16,380 bases of DNA from Acidobacteriota bacterium (lineage in GTDB: Bacteria > Acidobacteriota > Blastocatellia > Pyrinomonadales > Pyrinomonadaceae). Shown piece after piece: positions 7,816 to 14,003 of the stretch. The notes under the pieces are model-generated. The model had not been told where the DNA came from. It ran no database searches and saw only the letters and a program-made list of their open reading frames with translations. The first letter of the stretch is position 1; each line of letters begins with the position of its first letter. A program made the translations under genes and the position numbers. Location of the stretch: positions 1 through 16,380 of the forward strand of contig CAUJFK010000009.1 in the NCBI GenBank assembly GCA_963169175.1, written 5' to 3'.

Positions 7816-8178
7816 CTAAATTAATTTCAGATCGGCGATCTTTTGAAAATGGCGGCGATTGAAGGTAAGGAGATCCAGGTCAAGCGTCAAACAAGTAGCA
7901 GCAATCAAGGCGTCGGCAAGCCTAAGGCCTTCGGAATGGCTATATTTCTCAATAAGATCAATCGCCTTATCGCAGATGAACCCATCCAGGCGAATGTGTT
8001 CGTAGTCTTCAAGAAACGATTTTGCCTTTGCACTTTGTCTCGTATTAGCTCCCTGAAAAAACTCGATATATGTAACGGAGTCAATGCATTTATAAACATT
8101 TTTCGGTTCTGGCAGTTGAATGTCGGGATTTCGCCAAGCGACCACACGCACGTTCGTATCAAGCAGAATACGATTCAT
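7816..8178 (-). CDS. vapC: VapC-type PIN-domain toxin
   Basis: 120 aa when started at 8178 (MNRILLDTN), which overlaps the antitoxin stop as ATGA; a longer frame from 8202 is less likely. PIN ribonuclease motifs are present in order: LLDTN with the first acidic residue (Asp7), TYIEFFQG with the conserved Glu, the central acidic motif RLADALIAATC, and a terminal LLTFNRRHF where many PINs have N or D. VapC toxins cleave tRNA or rRNA with Mg2+ and are blocked by the partner VapB. The sequence after LLDTN reads VRVVAWR rather than the usual aliphatic stretch, and the gene is otherwise full length. Translationally coupled to the gene upstream. Its transcript would run straight into 5S-tail copy 2. 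Confidence 0.85.
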   Translation of the reverse strand: MNRILLDTNVRVVAWRNPDIQLPEPKNVYKCIDSVTYIEFFQGANTRQSAKAKSFLEDYEHIRLDGFICDKAIDLIEKYSHSEGLRLADALIAATCLTLDLDLLTFNRRHFQKIADLKLI

Positions 8179-8429
8179 AGTTTCAACCCGCGATCGTTCC
8201 AATTTCGAATTCGCTCGGCGCTTTCTATCGACGCTCTTATCTCGGGATCGGTCGATGCTTCGATACTATCGACCCAAGAGCGCGAGGCTTTAATCGCCGG
8301 ATCGTCGTCCCATTTCTTTATGCGTCTATTGTGGCCGCTCGGTTTCTTAAAGGCCTCAACCTGCTTGCGACGCTCCTCGCCCGGAAATGCCTTCGCCTGT
8401 TTCAAAACCGCTTCAAATGTCAGTGACAT
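8175..8429 (-). CDS. vapB: VapB-like antitoxin
   Basis: 84 aa, directly upstream of the PIN toxin and overlapping it by 4 nt (ATGA), the classical antitoxin-first order. The protein is charged and helical with acidic and basic patches (KKWDDDPAIKASRSWVDSIE) as in toxin-wrapping tails of antitoxins. I do not see a clear AbrB, RHH or Phd fold at the N-terminus (MSLTFEAVLKQAKAFPGEER), so the antitoxin class is open and assignment rests on the partner. No strong Shine-Dalgarno precedes the start. It would bind VapC and probably repress its own promoter in the 8430-8479 gap. Confidence 0.7.
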   Translation of the reverse strand: MSLTFEAVLKQAKAFPGEERRKQVEAFKKPSGHNRRIKKWDDDPAIKASRSWVDSIEASTDPEIRASIESAERIRNWNDRGLKL

Positions 8430-8479
8430 AAACGAAAACGTCGTCTAAATTCTTGCACGGAATGATGGCTCAAAATAAT

Positions 8480-8511
8480 AAAAGCCCGCTCACTTTTTTG
8501 AGTGGACTTTT
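8480..8511 (-). terminator. Rho-independent-type hairpin, 5S-tail copy 3
   Basis: Arms 8480-8492 (AAAAGCCCGCTCA) and 8499-8511 (TGAGTGGACTTTT) pair over 13 positions with one mismatch and one G-T pair, loop CTTTTT. A and T runs at both sides allow bidirectional termination. Situated between the antitoxin gene start and the 5S-like segment. Confidence 0.75.
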
Positions 8512-8520
8512 CTGATATAG

Positions 8521-8571
8521 ATCCGGCGACTACCTGATTTCCCGTTCTTGAACGGTGCAGTGTCATCGGCC
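8521..8571 (-). repeat. 5S rRNA 3'-end-like segment, copy 3
   Basis: The minus strand reads GGCCGATGACACTGCACC, a shifted hairpin CCGTT/AACGG in place of helix IV, then GGGAAATCAGGTAGTCGCCGG. The last 18 nt including the ATCTAT spacer before the terminator are identical to copy 5. It lies about 90 nt downstream of the winged-helix/TPR gene stop. The first half of 5S is absent. Confidence 0.75.
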
Positions 8572-8624
8572 CTTGAAAGGCCCTTCTGTCATATTAGGGA
8601 TTAGGGTAAAACGATCCGATCCCG

Positions 8625-8671
8625 AAAAATAAAAAAGTCCGGGCATGAGCTGTCATATGCACTCAATTGCC
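8625..8671 (-). terminator. Possible terminator overlapping the stop of the winged-helix/TPR gene
   Basis: On the minus strand GGCA-AT-TGAG (8671-8662) pairs with CTCATGCC (8649-8642), leaving a 12-nt loop and a 2-nt bulge, and is followed after 5 nt by TTTTTTATTTTT (8636-8625). The upstream arm includes the stop codon at 8663-8665. The bulge and the spacer before the T-run weaken the case. If real, this gene has two successive terminators, this one and the 5S-tail copy 3. Confidence 0.35.
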
Positions 8672-10240
8672 GAGACCGATACGTTTGAGTAGAACATGAT
8701 AGCGCGGGTCGGATCGTAATGGGTCGAGGATTGGGTCGCGCGCGAGCGTGACAAGGAGAGAGGCTCGCCGCTGGAACATTTCTTCGAATATTTCGAAAGC
8801 CTTGTCATTTTCACCCATTTGTGCAAATACTCCGGCTCGAAACATGCGTCTAATGTATGGGCCATCTATCATACCCCGCCTGACAGCCAGCCAACCGCCC
8901 GACACAAAAGCTTTCCTTATTTCGTCAGTTTCCTCCGGCATTGCTCCGGAGAATTGAATATATCGCAAGTACCATTCAAGTGCGTTACCGTAATCTTCTT
9001 TCAAGTCATACGCTCTCGATAACCAGCGGGAGGTTTCGCCATATTCAGGGTCTGTTTCGTCAACTTGCTCAAACTGTGCTATCGCTTCATCGTAGCGACG
9101 CGAATAGTAAAGGACCATCCCCCGGCAGCGCTTGTTAAACGACGTCGGAGCTATTGCGACCGCCTTGTCCATTGCTTCCAGCGCTTCCCGTTCGCGCCCG
9201 AGCGAGTTCAGCATAAATCCCAGTTCCTTTTGAGCTTCGTGATCGTTTGGGTCGAGCTCAACGGCCCGCCTGCATTCCTTTTCTGCTTCCGTGTGATCCC
9301 AATAGTATGTGGACAATATCCGGCAAAGAACTGCATGAGCATACGAGTTTGACCTGTCGATCTCGAGCGCCTTTTGTACGGCCGCACGAGCCTGAGTCAT
9401 GTTTTCATGCGCAGCTGTAGCTGGGCCCCATGACATTATTACTTGTACATCTGCTTTCGCGGCATAGGCATCCGCGTAGCTAGGGTCGAGTTCAATGGCT
9501 TTTTCAAAACTCTTGAGAGCCTCATCAAAATCAACCGTGCGCCTTCTTTCAACAAGAAACCTACCGTGCTGGTAATGCTGATACGCCTCGCCGCTGATGG
9601 TAGTCGATCTCTTACCTATTGCAGCGGAGTTCGCACTTTGAAACCGAGTAAGCAACAAAATGGCGGCTCCGGTACCGGCTAATAAAAGTAGAATTGCCGC
9701 GCTAACAAATATCCAGGTTCGAGGCCAATTTCGGCGATCGGTTGAAGTTGAAAAGCCTTCGCCCTCATACGCTTCGAGGATCTCCATCGAACTGCCTACC
9801 TCACCTGATCTCAATTCCTCGGAAATTGGTTCAACCACGCCGATAGTCCGGCAGTTCCCGATCGTCTCCTTTATATCGGCGACAAAGCGATATCCCTTTG
9901 TCGGCACCGTCTCGATAAATTTGTTGCCGTTTTTGTCCTCGCTCAATGCCCTGCGTAAAGTGTGGATGGTTCGCGGGATATTAACTTCTTCGATGAACGC
10001 ATCCGGCCAAACAGCATTCATAAGCTCATCCTTGCTCACCAGATGGCCGCCATTTGCGACAAGAAATGCCAAAACGTCAAAGGCCTTTGGCGTAAGGCGT
10101 ACCGGAGCGTCTAACTCAAACAATTGCCTTTCCGCAACGTCAAGCGAGAACTGTCCGAACTGGTAAATTCGCCTTGTCCCGTTGTTCATTTCGGTATCGA
10201 AGAAATTTACAAGAAAATTTGGAAGTTTTTCCAAAGACAT
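8663..10240 (-). CDS. CadC-like transcriptional regulator: winged helix, TM helix, TPR sensor
   Basis: 525 aa. The start at 10240 has GGAGG 7 nt upstream. Residues about 24-122 form an OmpR/CadC-type winged helix (IYQFGQFSLD, RLTPKAFDVLAFLV, SKDELMNAVWPD, NIPRTIHTLRRAL, FIETVPTKGYRFVAD). A polar linker follows, then one transmembrane helix at about 175-198, then TPR repeats from about 212 to the end (e.g. AYQHYQHGRFLVERR, SFEKAIELDPSYADAYAAKA, AQFEQVDETDPEYGETSRWL). In such one-component membrane regulators the external TPR part senses partners while the cytoplasmic wing binds DNA. It is divergent from the haloperoxidase-fold gene across 188 bp, making that gene the obvious candidate target. 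This is the intact counterpart of the truncated copies at 4831 and 14004. Confidence 0.85.
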   Translation of the reverse strand: MSLEKLPNFLVNFFDTEMNNGTRRIYQFGQFSLDVAERQLFELDAPVRLTPKAFDVLAFLVANGGHLVSKDELMNAVWPDAFIEEVNIPRTIHTLRRALSEDKNGNKFIETVPTKGYRFVADIKETIGNCRTIGVVEPISEELRSGEVGSSMEILEAYEGEGFSTSTDRRNWPRTWIFVSAAILLLLAGTGAAILLLTRFQSANSAAIGKRSTTISGEAYQHYQHGRFLVERRRTVDFDEALKSFEKAIELDPSYADAYAAKADVQVIMSWGPATAAHENMTQARAAVQKALEIDRSNSYAHAVLCRILSTYYWDHTEAEKECRRAVELDPNDHEAQKELGFMLNSLGREREALEAMDKAVAIAPTSFNKRCRGMVLYYSRRYDEAIAQFEQVDETDPEYGETSRWLSRAYDLKEDYGNALEWYLRYIQFSGAMPEETDEIRKAFVSGGWLAVRRGMIDGPYIRRMFRAGVFAQMGENDKAFEIFEEMFQRRASLLVTLARDPILDPLRSDPRYHVLLKRIGLGN

Positions 10241-10428
10241 CTGACGCCTCCGACAATACTCTGTTTCTCACAGAAAAATATCGTCGGTTGCTGGTGATCT
10301 TAGGCAAACAGTTCCTGAAAACTTTCGCCAGCATTATACAGCAACCGGCGGCCCAATTGAACGAATACTTTTGGACAAGAGTCGGGTTGGGCCGCGACGC
10401 CTTGTCCTGTCCATTAAAGGAGAAAAAA
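10241..10428. promoter_or_regulatory. Divergent promoter region between regulator and haloperoxidase-fold gene
   Basis: This 188-bp gap must hold both promoters. Visible elements are an inverted repeat TCTGT-TTCTC-ACAGA (10260-10274), a box CCTGAAAACTTT at 10314 resembling the repeats before the 4831 gene, and TATACA at 10335-10340 without a good -35. The upstream frame open from 10174 is not the real start of the plus-strand gene. Operator assignment is inference. Confidence 0.4.
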
Positions 10429-11679
10429 ATGAGAAGTCTTAAAGGAGTTTTGCAAATCGCGGTAATTGCTTTTCTCGCCGCGGTTAGCGCGCAAGCTGAG
10501 GACGTTGTTCTGCAATGGGATCGAGTCCTCGGTCAAACCCTTCAGGCAGGTGAGCATCCGCCGACTGTAATGCCGACGCGAAGTTTTGCGATGATGCACC
10601 TTGCAATGTTCGACGCTATCAATTCCATTCAGCGCCGTTACACGCCGTATTTGACTGAGGTACGCTCACGCTCCAATGCGTCCGCCAAGATCGCGGCGGC
10701 AAAAGCTGCATATGATGTCCTGTCGGCAATATATCCAAACCGGGTGGCCGTCTTCGACGCCGAGTTCGAGGCGTCTCTTGACGGCCAGAATCCGATTCGA
10801 CATGCTCAATCCCTAAGGATCGGCCAGGAAACCGCGGCAGCAATTCTTGCGGATCGTGCGAATGACGGATGGAGCGCACCATGGTCTCCTTACTCATTGC
10901 CCGCAACGCCCGGAAATTGGCAAGGGCCGACGCCGTTTCCCGGATTTGCCGTTTTCACAAACTATCCGGGTGTCAGGCCGTTTGGTCTTACAAGCAGCAC
11001 TCAATTCATGCCCTCGCCGCCACCCGATCTTGACAGCAGCGAATACGCCAACAGCCTGAACGAAGTCAAACGTCTCGGCTCGGCAACAAGCACCGCTCGA
11101 ACCGCCGATGAAACCACTACTGTATTTCTCTGGGCAAATCCGCCGGTGACCGACGCCATAATGTTCGGCCTCGCCGGATCAATGGCCGCCACGAGGAACA
11201 ATTCTTCTATCGAAAACGCCAGGCTGCTTTCGCTTGTTTATATGTCGTACCACGACGCGCTGTTAACGACATTCAGTTGCCAATATCATTACGGTTTCTG
11301 GCGACCGGTAACGGCGATCCGCAGAGCGGACGAGGATAATAATCCGGATACCGCTCCTGATACTGCCTGGCAATCGTTGCTCGGCGATGCAGGAACTCCG
11401 CCGCATCCGTCATACGCGTCGAACGCATCGTCCGCCAGTTCATCGCTGGCCGCCACGCTTGCTCTATTCTACGGCCGTGACAATATCAGATTTCAGATCA
11501 ATTTCGGCGGTTCTCCAAATGTGATACGCAGCTACCGGACTTTCTCCGCCTTGACAAACGAGGTCGCCCGAAGCCGAGTCTTCGGCGGCGTTCATTACCC
11601 GTTCGACATCGTCGAAGGACAAGCCGCGGGCCGCAACGTAGCTACCTACATTTTTCTGAACCGACTTACACCCCGATGA
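10429..11679 (+). CDS. Exported vanadium-haloperoxidase/PAP2-fold protein with altered active site
   Basis: 416 aa from the ATG at 10429, which follows AAAGGAGAAA and gives a clear signal peptide (hydrophobic residues 8-19, cleavage likely after AQA, residue 23). The family signatures are present: MMHLAMFDAINSI, FWRPVTAIRRAD (Arg292-Pro293), TPPHPSYASNASSASSS, and SRVFGGVHYPFDIVEG (Arg383, His389, Asp393). Canonical enzymes bind vanadate through Lys, Arg-Pro, Ser-Gly-His, Arg and His. Here the Lys position is Gln285 (CQYHYGFWRP), and the SGH triad is Ser331-Asn332-Ala333, so the acid-base histidine is missing. The vanadate-ligating His389 and both arginines remain. Halide oxidation may therefore be lost or replaced by phosphatase-like or binding function. 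Regulated probably by the divergent winged-helix/TPR gene. Confidence 0.85.
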   Translation: MRSLKGVLQIAVIAFLAAVSAQAEDVVLQWDRVLGQTLQAGEHPPTVMPTRSFAMMHLAMFDAINSIQRRYTPYLTEVRSRSNASAKIAAAKAAYDVLSAIYPNRVAVFDAEFEASLDGQNPIRHAQSLRIGQETAAAILADRANDGWSAPWSPYSLPATPGNWQGPTPFPGFAVFTNYPGVRPFGLTSSTQFMPSPPPDLDSSEYANSLNEVKRLGSATSTARTADETTTVFLWANPPVTDAIMFGLAGSMAATRNNSSIENARLLSLVYMSYHDALLTTFSCQYHYGFWRPVTAIRRADEDNNPDTAPDTAWQSLLGDAGTPPHPSYASNASSASSSLAATLALFYGRDNIRFQINFGGSPNVIRSYRTFSALTNEVARSRVFGGVHYPFDIVEGQAAGRNVATYIFLNRLTPR

Positions 11680-11717
11680 TCGGAAAGAAACTTTGAAATA
11701 CGACTTATCTCGACAAA

Positions 11718-11748
11718 AATGCCCGTTCCTACAAAATGAACGGGCATT
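11718..11748 (-). terminator. Rho-independent-type hairpin, 5S-tail copy 4
   Basis: Perfect 11-bp stem: AATGCCCGTTC (11718-11728) with GAACGGGCATT (11738-11748), 9-nt loop. The stem differs from those of copies 3 and 5 but stays fully paired. It lies between convergent genes and can serve the haloperoxidase-fold gene on one strand and the 111-aa gene on the other. Only short A/T runs flank it. Confidence 0.75.
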
Positions 11749-11760
11749 CCCTATATTAGA

Positions 11761-11818
11761 TTCGGCAACTACTGGCTTTCCGGCGCCTTAAGAATGCCGT
11801 TATCATCGGCTCAAGCAG
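11761..11818 (-). repeat. 5S rRNA 3'-end-like segment, copy 4
   Basis: Minus strand: CTGCTTGAGCCGATGATA (identical to copy 2 over these 18 nt), then ACGGCATTCTTAAGGCGCCG, whose CGGC/GCCG ends pair in place of the U-G/G-U pairs of copy 5, then GGAAAGCCAGTAGTTGCCGAA. It starts about 50 nt after the stop of the 111-aa gene and is followed by the hairpin at 11748-11718. Confidence 0.75.
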
Positions 11819-11867
11819 TTTTATTTAGCGTGATTTGAATGGGAACAATATCGATTTACAGAAATGT

Positions 11868-12203
11868 TTATTTGCGGAGCCTGGCGGCATTGGCGTGGCC
11901 GTCGAAAAATGCCTGGAGACGAATGTCCGGCACTTGTTCATCGACAAGAGTCCGGGCAACTTCCCGGTTCATTCTACAAATCTCTTTCAAAACAGGTGTT
12001 CCTCTCCATCGCTGATCGTCGATAGTAAGTTCGCAGAGTTCCAAAGTGCGGTCACAGGCGTTTCCGTAGCGTTCCTGATCGCCTTTCCGTTTCGCTGTGA
12101 TCGCCCGATTGTATTCGCTGCCGATATTTCCTAATTGCTCTGACAAACTCAACTCGAACCAACGACCCGCCGCGAGATTCTTATGGATGTACTCTCTTAT
12201 CAT
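11868..12203 (-). CDS. 111-aa helical protein of unknown function, partner of DUF5674-like gene
   Basis: Starts with ATGA overlapping the stop of the upstream DUF5674-like gene by 4 nt, so the two are translationally coupled. The sequence is entirely helical: WFELSLSEQLGNIGSEYNRA, then RKGDQERYGNACDRTLELCELTIDD and LKEICRMNREVARTLVDEQ. I recall similar small proteins with the pattern SLxEQLGNIGSEVxRA annotated only as hypothetical, and no function is known to me. No signal peptide or membrane segment. Size, coupling and bracketing by two 5S-tail elements recall the vapBC cassette nearby, so a toxin-antitoxin or similar paired function is possible but unproven. Confidence 0.65.
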   Translation of the reverse strand: MIREYIHKNLAAGRWFELSLSEQLGNIGSEYNRAITAKRKGDQERYGNACDRTLELCELTIDDQRWRGTPVLKEICRMNREVARTLVDEQVPDIRLQAFFDGHANAARLRK

Positions 12204-12559
12204 CGTTGCAAAATCTCTCCGACCAGCTTGAGGATTTTTTCACGGAGCAACGGGTCTTCCACGTAACGGGTTCGGTTGCTTTGTCGCGGGCGTATATTAA
12301 TGAGGGAATCAAATTCGATCATTTCCGGCCAACTCTCATTAGGATAAAGATTTATGCCCCAAAGATTCGGTTGAATTCCGCCCTGGCTCCGCAGCACTTC
12401 TCCAATGTCCGAATGTAGTTCACCGCCCAGTCCCAAAAGTTTCCCCTCGATATCTACTACCCCTTTTACATAGTCGTCGAAGTTCTCTCCCGCCATTTGA
12501 GCTACGGTTGAAAAGTCAACAGCATCTTTATAAATTCTGATCTCCCAATCCATTAGCAA
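12200..12559 (-). CDS. DUF5674-like protein
   Basis: 119 aa from a TTG at 12559 (AGG 6 nt upstream), or 117 aa from the ATG at 12553 (MDWEIR). The core GENFDDYVKGVVDIEGKLLG, GGELHSDIGEVL, NLWGINLYP and EFDSLINIRPRQSNRTR followed by DPLLREKILKLVGEIL matches, from memory, the DUF5674 family pattern, small bacterial proteins of unknown function. The conserved His (ELHSD), Trp and RxxxxNR are candidates for functional residues. It is first in a two-gene unit overlapping the 111-aa gene by 4 nt. No membrane segment, so cytoplasmic. Family assignment is from pattern recognition only. Confidence 0.65.
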   Translation of the reverse strand: MLMDWEIRIYKDAVDFSTVAQMAGENFDDYVKGVVDIEGKLLGLGGELHSDIGEVLRSQGGIQPNLWGINLYPNESWPEMIEFDSLINIRPRQSNRTRYVEDPLLREKILKLVGEILQR

Positions 12560-12595
12560 TCGATACCTGATTGTAGCTGAGCTCCATCTGAACGC

Positions 12596-12627
12596 AAAAC
12601 GCCCGCTTCGATCTGAAGCGGGCTTTT
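12596..12627 (-). terminator. Rho-independent-type hairpin, 5S-tail copy 5
   Basis: Perfect 9-bp stem GCCCGCTTC (12601-12609) and GAAGCGGGC (12615-12623), loop GATCT, flanked by AAAAC on one side and TTTT on the other, so termination is possible in both directions. It lies downstream of the Fis-type gene and just upstream of the DUF5674-like gene. Confidence 0.85.
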
Positions 12628-12638
12628 CTTTGAAATAG

Positions 12639-12692
12639 ATCCGGCGACTACCTACTTTCCCACACCTGAAAGATGCAGTATCATCGGCTCAA
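12639..12692 (-). repeat. 5S rRNA 3'-end-like segment, copy 5 (best preserved)
   Basis: Minus strand: TTGAGCCGATGATACTGCAT, then the helix IV hairpin (CTGCATC/GGTGTGG around TTTCA), then GGGAAAGTAGGTAGTCGCCGG. This reproduces domain gamma of bacterial 5S rRNA with both loop E strands (CGATGATA and GAAAGTAG) and the 3' strand of helix I. The first half of the molecule is absent. It begins some 30 nt after the stop of the Fis-type gene and ends 18 nt before the hairpin stem. Confidence 0.85.
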
Positions 12693-12723
12693 CCCGCGCC
12701 TCTCAATAATAACCTAGCAAAAA

Positions 12724-13068
12724 TTAAACAGAGGCCCTGAAGCTCAGCAGGTCGATATTGAAGTGCTTTATCTTTGCATTGAGTGTTGATGGATTTAGAC
12801 TCAACAACTTTGCGGCTTTCTTTTGGTTCCCCAAAGATCGAATCAGCGCAGTTCGTATCAAATTGCATTCAAATCGCTCCAATTCCGTAAACAAGCATAT
12901 TGACGTACCGTTCTCAACACTGTTTTCAACGGCTGCCGGCAACTTGGCCAAGTGATCAAGTTCGTGCATCAAGAGTGTGGACAACAGTTTCGCAGCCTCA
13001 AATTGGTAATGGAGTATGGTTGGCTCAGTTGCGTAAGAGCGATCAGTTTGTTGATACATATTTAACAT
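12724..13068 (-). CDS. Orphan Fis-type helix-turn-helix protein (114 aa)
   Basis: The C-terminal part (about residues 62-108, ELERFECNLIRTALIRSLGN, then QKKAAKLLSLNPSTLNAKIK) is the Fis/NtrC-C-terminal HTH (HTH_8) pattern, including the GNQ..AA..L turn and the STL recognition helix. Normally this domain ends sigma-54 activators, but here there is no AAA+ domain. The N-terminal 60 residues form a helical segment (LHYQFEAAKLLSTLLMHELDHL) that could dimerise, and match no known receiver domain. The gene starts 16 nt after the stop of the exported TPR gene, so they form an operon. It may be a nucleoid-type or small activator protein, or a remnant of a larger regulator. Its transcript ends in 5S-tail copy 5. 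Confidence 0.75.
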   Translation of the reverse strand: MLNMYQQTDRSYATEPTILHYQFEAAKLLSTLLMHELDHLAKLPAAVENSVENGTSICLFTELERFECNLIRTALIRSLGNQKKAAKLLSLNPSTLNAKIKHFNIDLLSFRASV

Positions 13069-13084
13069 TTCCCGTAGTCCTGAA

Positions 13085-13861
13085 TTATCTCACCACGCTG
13101 ACGATCTGTTTTGAATAGATCTCATCATAAAGCTTTTGCGCTGTCCTAGGGTTGAGATCGACAAGCTTTCGGTACTGACCAATCGCCGAGGTTCTGTCGC
13201 GGTTGAGAATGTAAAGCCGTCCCAAAATCAGATGCGCGTTATCGTCGATCGGATTTAATCGGACGATTTCCTGGATATGAACAATCGCTTCAGCGTATTT
13301 TTTGCGGCGGCTAAGTGCATATGCCAGTTCTGAACGCATTAGTGAGCTATTAGGCTCTAACTGTACGGCCTGTTCGAGTGAATCCACTGCTTGCTTGAAT
13401 TTCTCTTGATCATTGTAAATGTAGCCAAGATGGGAATGAGCCGCAGCAAAATCCGGCCGCAAGGCGACGGCCCGCTTGAGCGCGGCAACCGCTTCCTCAA
13501 TCTTGCCCAATTCAAAATAAGTTACGCCCAAATCGTTAAAGGCATCTATAAAATCAGGTTTTAGTTCACACGCTTTTTTGAGCGCGACGGCGGCCTCCGG
13601 GAGCTTACGGCTGTAAAACAGGGCCTTGCCGAGGTTCGCATGGGCACCCGCATTGCCCGGGTCCAGCTTCACGGCTTCCTGAAAGAACAAGGCGGCTTCG
13701 CCAACATTTCCAGTTTCCGCCGCTTTTAGCCCTTGGCTGACCAAGGCCTGGGAGAGCATGGCAAAATCCACGCGTGCTTCACGCTCCTGTGCTTGCCCCG
13801 CCAAACCCGTCAACACCACCGCCATCAACATCGCAAGTAGGCTTTCCAAAGCTTTTTTCAT
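13085..13861 (-). CDS. Exported TPR protein (258 aa)
   Basis: The start has GGAGG 6 nt upstream and begins a signal peptide (MKKALESLLAMLMAVVLTGL, cleavage near GQA). Six or so TPR units follow from about residue 35 to 240, with the canonical W-LG-Y-A-F-A-P pattern, e.g. AGAHANLGKALFYSRKLPEA, AFNDLGVTYFELGKIEEAVA, AAHSHLGYIYNDQEKFKQAV, AHLILGRLYILNRDRTSAIG. It should be a periplasmic protein-interaction scaffold with no catalytic motif. First gene of a unit with the Fis-type protein. Partner unknown. Confidence 0.85.
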   Translation of the reverse strand: MKKALESLLAMLMAVVLTGLAGQAQEREARVDFAMLSQALVSQGLKAAETGNVGEAALFFQEAVKLDPGNAGAHANLGKALFYSRKLPEAAVALKKACELKPDFIDAFNDLGVTYFELGKIEEAVAALKRAVALRPDFAAAHSHLGYIYNDQEKFKQAVDSLEQAVQLEPNSSLMRSELAYALSRRKKYAEAIVHIQEIVRLNPIDDNAHLILGRLYILNRDRTSAIGQYRKLVDLNPRTAQKLYDEIYSKQIVSVVR

Positions 13862-14003
13862 TGTTACCTCCGCTTACGAACGAGATCCACACAAAAGCGT
13901 TGTATCCGATTTGTGTGATGTGTGGCATTATTGAGCATCGCTCAATTGATGTAGTTAATTTTATGTGAATCGTTGTGAATCGTTGTGAGTGCTCGGCTAG
14001 AGC
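13862..14003 (-). promoter_or_regulatory. Upstream region of the TPR/Fis operon with small repeats
   Basis: Contains the perfect inverted repeat TTGAGC-ATC-GCTCAA (13931-13945) and two adjacent copies of TGTGAATCGT (13965-13974, 13975-13984) followed by TGTGAGTGCT. These could be operator sites for the operon promoter, but no promoter boxes are clear. A 92-codon minus-strand frame over 13779-14057 is judged spurious. Confidence 0.3.

Noticed and set aside
8596..8606. Telomere-like ATTAGGGATTAGGG repeat
   Set aside because: Only two units in an intergenic region; no array and no associated genes.
9660..10166. 168-codon plus-strand open frame
   Set aside because: It is antisense to the well-supported winged-helix/TPR regulator and has no protein-like features.
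4103..12692. CRISPR array or classical integron cassettes from the repeated hairpins
   Set aside because: The repeats are kilobases apart, are rRNA-derived, and lack short regular spacers; no integrase or cas gene is seen. Only a cassette-like arrangement is suggested in the findings.
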